Positions 61,361 through 64,000 of a DNA stretch of 64,000 nucleotides are shown piece after piece. Both the position numbers and the translations under genes were made by a program. The notes beneath the pieces were generated by a model. The model saw nothing but the letters and a program-made list of their open reading frames with translations, had not been told where the DNA came from and ran no database searches. The DNA comes from Ooceraea biroi (lineage: Eukaryota > Arthropoda > Insecta > Hymenoptera > Formicidae), in assembly GCF_003672135.1 (NCBI RefSeq), contig NC_039517.1, forward strand, positions 5,952,001-6,016,000. Direction: 5' to 3'. The first letter of the stretch is position 1, and each line of letters begins with the position of its first letter.

Positions 61361-61651
61361 TCAAAAATCAATGCGTAAAAGAAAACGATACGTGATTCGG
61401 ATAATCTTTGCGGGTAGCGCAAAGGAGTAGCAAAACGGAGAATAAACGTCACATGCGTTTTAAACGTAAATCATTCTGATAGAAACAATGCAAAGTCAAG
61501 CTTACAGAAATAATCGTAGCAGTATTATCCAGTTATTAAGGCAAAGTTACAATTTCATTAATTTGATTAATTGAATAAAGTAAAAAGGTAATTTCAACAC
61601 GCGGTAGCACGTGGGATACAGATTATATAACGTGAGATATTGAAGAAATTA
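61361..61651. other. AT-rich spacer
   Basis: AT-rich DNA between two hydrophobic reverse frames. It holds stops in all reverse frames and one AG acceptor-like site (GCTACCCGCAAAG) on the reverse strand near 61,410. Nothing else is seen. Confidence 0.55.
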
Positions 61652-61862
61652 CGTACATTCGTTAATCTGCTTGGATGAAGCCGAAAGAAAACGTAACGCA
61701 AAAACGAGTAACTGGCCGATAAGAATAATAAATTCAATTAGTTTACGCCAAATTGTCTCGCGTGATAAAATAGCTATTGCTAGCACGATACCGAAGAAGT
61801 ATGCTGCGTGCGCGCGTACCCCCGGACAGTGATAAATTGCAGCAAGGATGGTAGAATCGCAT
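61652..61862 (-). other. Second membrane-protein-like open frame
   Basis: A 70-codon ATG-less reverse frame with two hydrophobic segments, YFFGIVLAIAIL (residues 21-32) and FIILIGQLLVFALRFL (44-59), joined by SRETIWRK. An acceptor-like CGCACGCAG precedes the first helix and GT dinucleotides follow near its end, so an exon is possible in principle. A different reverse frame just upstream (61,743-62,110) also contains a hydrophobic run (VVITNSIFYLYF). Two such frames within 800 bp on one strand are notable, but no family is recognised. Confidence 0.1.
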
Positions 61863-63745
61863 TAGTGGGTGACAAAAACGCGCTGATGTTCGGAAATACA
61901 GGTAGAAGATGCTGTTAGTTATCACAACCCATGTCGCCGTTATCATAACTCCAGCGCGCTTAACGTCAAAATGCGCATCCGTTAAAAGAAGCAGTTGCTT
62001 CTTGGAACAAAGCGAATTCCAATTCTTTGCGAACGCGACGCACTCGTGATCCATCCGAAAAACGGATGGGATGAGCGGTTCCCCGTTATGCGAGAAAGTT
62101 CGAGGGTAAACTTAACTCTCATCGTTTTACCATGTCGCTGCCCTCACGTCGTTCTCCGTGATTATTCAGCGATGACAAACGAGTGTCCCGTCTTACTAAG
62201 CTCGCCTCATCGCACTCTCGTTCACGATACTTGTTTTTTGTCTACCATAGCTGTCTTTTGCGAAGATCGATGCAATCGATCGGAGAATGCTACGAATCGC
62301 AACGGCGAGAAACAAAGTGCTCGAGACCTCGACGAAGTTGATGGTTCAGGTGGAGGAAAAGGTGTTATCCATTTGGCACGGAGACTTGCAATTAGATTTG
62401 CACCTTATAGACGCGAGGTAAAGTCCACATTTGCTTCGATATAGAGCGATATAGGAGTGAGACTCGACAAAGACATTTCGCTTGCACGCGTCGTGCAATT
62501 ACAACTTGTACCGAGCGATTAGATCGCATTTGATCATGCGTTCCGGCGGAATTACATACTCTCGCTCTCGCGCCGCCAACGAGATAAGAGCAATATCGAT
62601 CAATGTCCAAGTTTGATAGGTAAGTGTAACAGTCAATACAGTGCATTTTCCCGCGAATACTTATATAAGTTATATAGTAGATGACGCATCTATTTAATTA
62701 CCAGATTTCAGTATCGGTGTATCCTCGTCGCGGATTAACGCATACAACTGGGAGGGAATAGGCGCCAGTGAATCGTGCGAAGTACACTTTATTAGTTTTG
62801 CTAATGTACACACCACCGACAAACGCGGTTGCGCTTTGTCGAGCGGAATGAAAAACAAAAAAGCTTTAAAATTACTCTCCCGCCATCCGTCCGTGGATTC
62901 GTCATAGAATCTCAGGCTCTTATAATTCCTTCCGGCAAGTAATGATCTAAAATCGGTATCGTTTCGTACGTTGCGCAATCTTGATTCGACCATCCTTGGC
63001 GTGATAACGCGCGTACGAACGGGTAAGAAGAAAGAATGGAGGTAACAAACGCAGCTTTCCTACCCTCGGTATTCTCGAAGTTGTCGTACGTCGTAACGTC
63101 GCGGAACGATATCGACTACCTTGAGTGTAAAAACAGGAACGTTTGGTTGATCGCAAAAGTTCCGTTTTTCGATAATTGACAGAGTCACTCGACGATGGAT
63201 TGTTTAATTTCCAATAAATTCTCGTAAACGAAACGCGAGTCAATAAGAGTTTACAGTGCCTCGTAGTCCGACTACGAATGAGAATTTTTGTAATGTTTCA
63301 CGAAGCGTCTCGTTATCAGCATCTCGTGATATAAACGACGTAATATCGATATCTTTAATGGCAAAGTAAACGCAATTACACAAGGAACTGTTGGTTAAAC
63401 TAATGGAGAGCAAATGATCGGTCGCGGGAAACGACCGTACACGAAAATGGAATGGAATGACTTCTACTTGGCGAACGTAGTTGGTTTTTCCTTGGTTTCT
63501 GCCGCGAGCAGAAAGTCGTATCTCGTGCAGCTCGGCATGCGAAAGAAGGAGGAGGGAAACGGGGGCGGAAAATGCGACTCGCTTTTTACGCGAACGATGA
63601 AGGGCGTGCCGTCGCGACCGTTGTACAGGAGACGGCGGCGAAGTGACAAATTACTCGAGTTTATCCGCAAGCTCCATTTTTAAGGGACGCGCGCATTCCA
63701 CCCCGGGAATCGGGCGTCGCTGAGCGGCAGGCCTCCCCCTTCCTG
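61863..63745. other. Gene-free stretch
   Basis: A 149-codon plus frame (61995-62444) and reverse frames up to 103 codons have no motif. A TAG|GTAAGTG donor-like site is near 62,620 on the plus strand without a defined exon. No gene is supported. Confidence 0.55.
62051..62069. repeat. 7-bp hairpin with A5 loop
   Basis: CCATCCG and CGGATGG flank AAAAA. Small and isolated. Confidence 0.8.
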
Positions 63746-63757
63746 CCCCCCCCCCCC
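63746..63757. repeat. Poly-C run of 12
   Basis: A homopolymer in a C-rich patch. Frames crossing it (for example reverse 63661-63981, where it reads as GGGG) are length-uncertain. Confidence 0.95.
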
Positions 63758-64000
63758 GAATTTCTCACCCGTCCATCCATCATAAAGCTGCGGCGACAAT
63801 GCTTACAACATCCTTCCGTCACGTCGTCGTCGAGGATCCCTCTCGCGTATAGGATCGCTTTTGTCGTCTCCGCCTGAAAGTTTATGAAGCATTTACGGCG
63901 TCTGGTTTCTCCCTCTTCCTCCCGAACGATGATCGTTTCCGCCGGAAAACATTGCTGCCACGGTTTGTCCCAGCTTGACATTCACATTCCCTGCCTTCTT
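63758..64000. other. Gene-free end of window
   Basis: Mixed sequence with no supported exon. Any gene here would continue beyond the window. Confidence 0.55.

Noticed and set aside
1..64000. CRISPR array, telomeric TTAGG repeat, or prokaryotic genes
   Set aside because: No regularly spaced repeat-spacer pattern, no TTAGG run, and no ribosome-binding-site/ORF organisation was seen.

Overview
The window looks like nuclear DNA of an insect, most likely a hymenopteran such as an ant. The base composition is intermediate, and CpG is not depleted (CGCG and longer CG-rich strings are everywhere). Simple repeats of the (GA)n, (TG)n and (GTC)n type are frequent, and stop codons are dense in all six frames. 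Nothing looks bacterial: there are no ribosome-binding sites, no operon layout and no frame above 238 codons. The species call rests on composition only.

I recognise no complete protein-coding gene, no tRNA, rRNA or known microRNA, and no CRISPR array. The 64 kb are best described as intergenic DNA or a large intron. Most frames of 60-200 codons lie in stop-poor, CpG-rich patches where several frames on both strands are open together, so length alone means little here.

Layout: 1-3.3 kb is mixed sequence with G and TG runs. A 238-codon reverse frame, the longest in the window, lies at 3.3-4.0 kb. From 4 to 16 kb there is gene-free sequence with palindromes and one candidate non-coding exon (12,962-13,053). 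From 16 to 30 kb CG-rich, stop-poor DNA alternates with AT-rich DNA, with a candidate 33-nt microexon at 25,271. The segment from 30.1 to 35.7 kb is the most suggestive: a 105-codon frame after a good splice acceptor with a partial FLYWCH-like C...HNHPPD pattern (30,131-30,448), a spliceable 22-residue frame (32,324-32,855), a frame bounded by consensus splice sites (34,548-34,786), and a hAT-like transposon end (35,126). From 36 to 43 kb there is little beyond repeats. An AT-rich block at 42.7-44.5 kb holds a hairpin cluster and the clearest mobile element, a MITE-like inverted-repeat element (44,200-44,383). The rest is gene-free apart from a 9-bp minisatellite (55,288) and two reverse-strand frames that would encode membrane-spanning segments (61.0-61.9 kb).

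Because no gene is certain, nothing can be said about genes acting together. All exon proposals are low-confidence leads. At this rate of splice-like motifs, about three consensus acceptor-donor pairs are expected by chance on one strand of 64 kb, and four were found. The reverse strand was searched less completely than the forward strand for splice signals.
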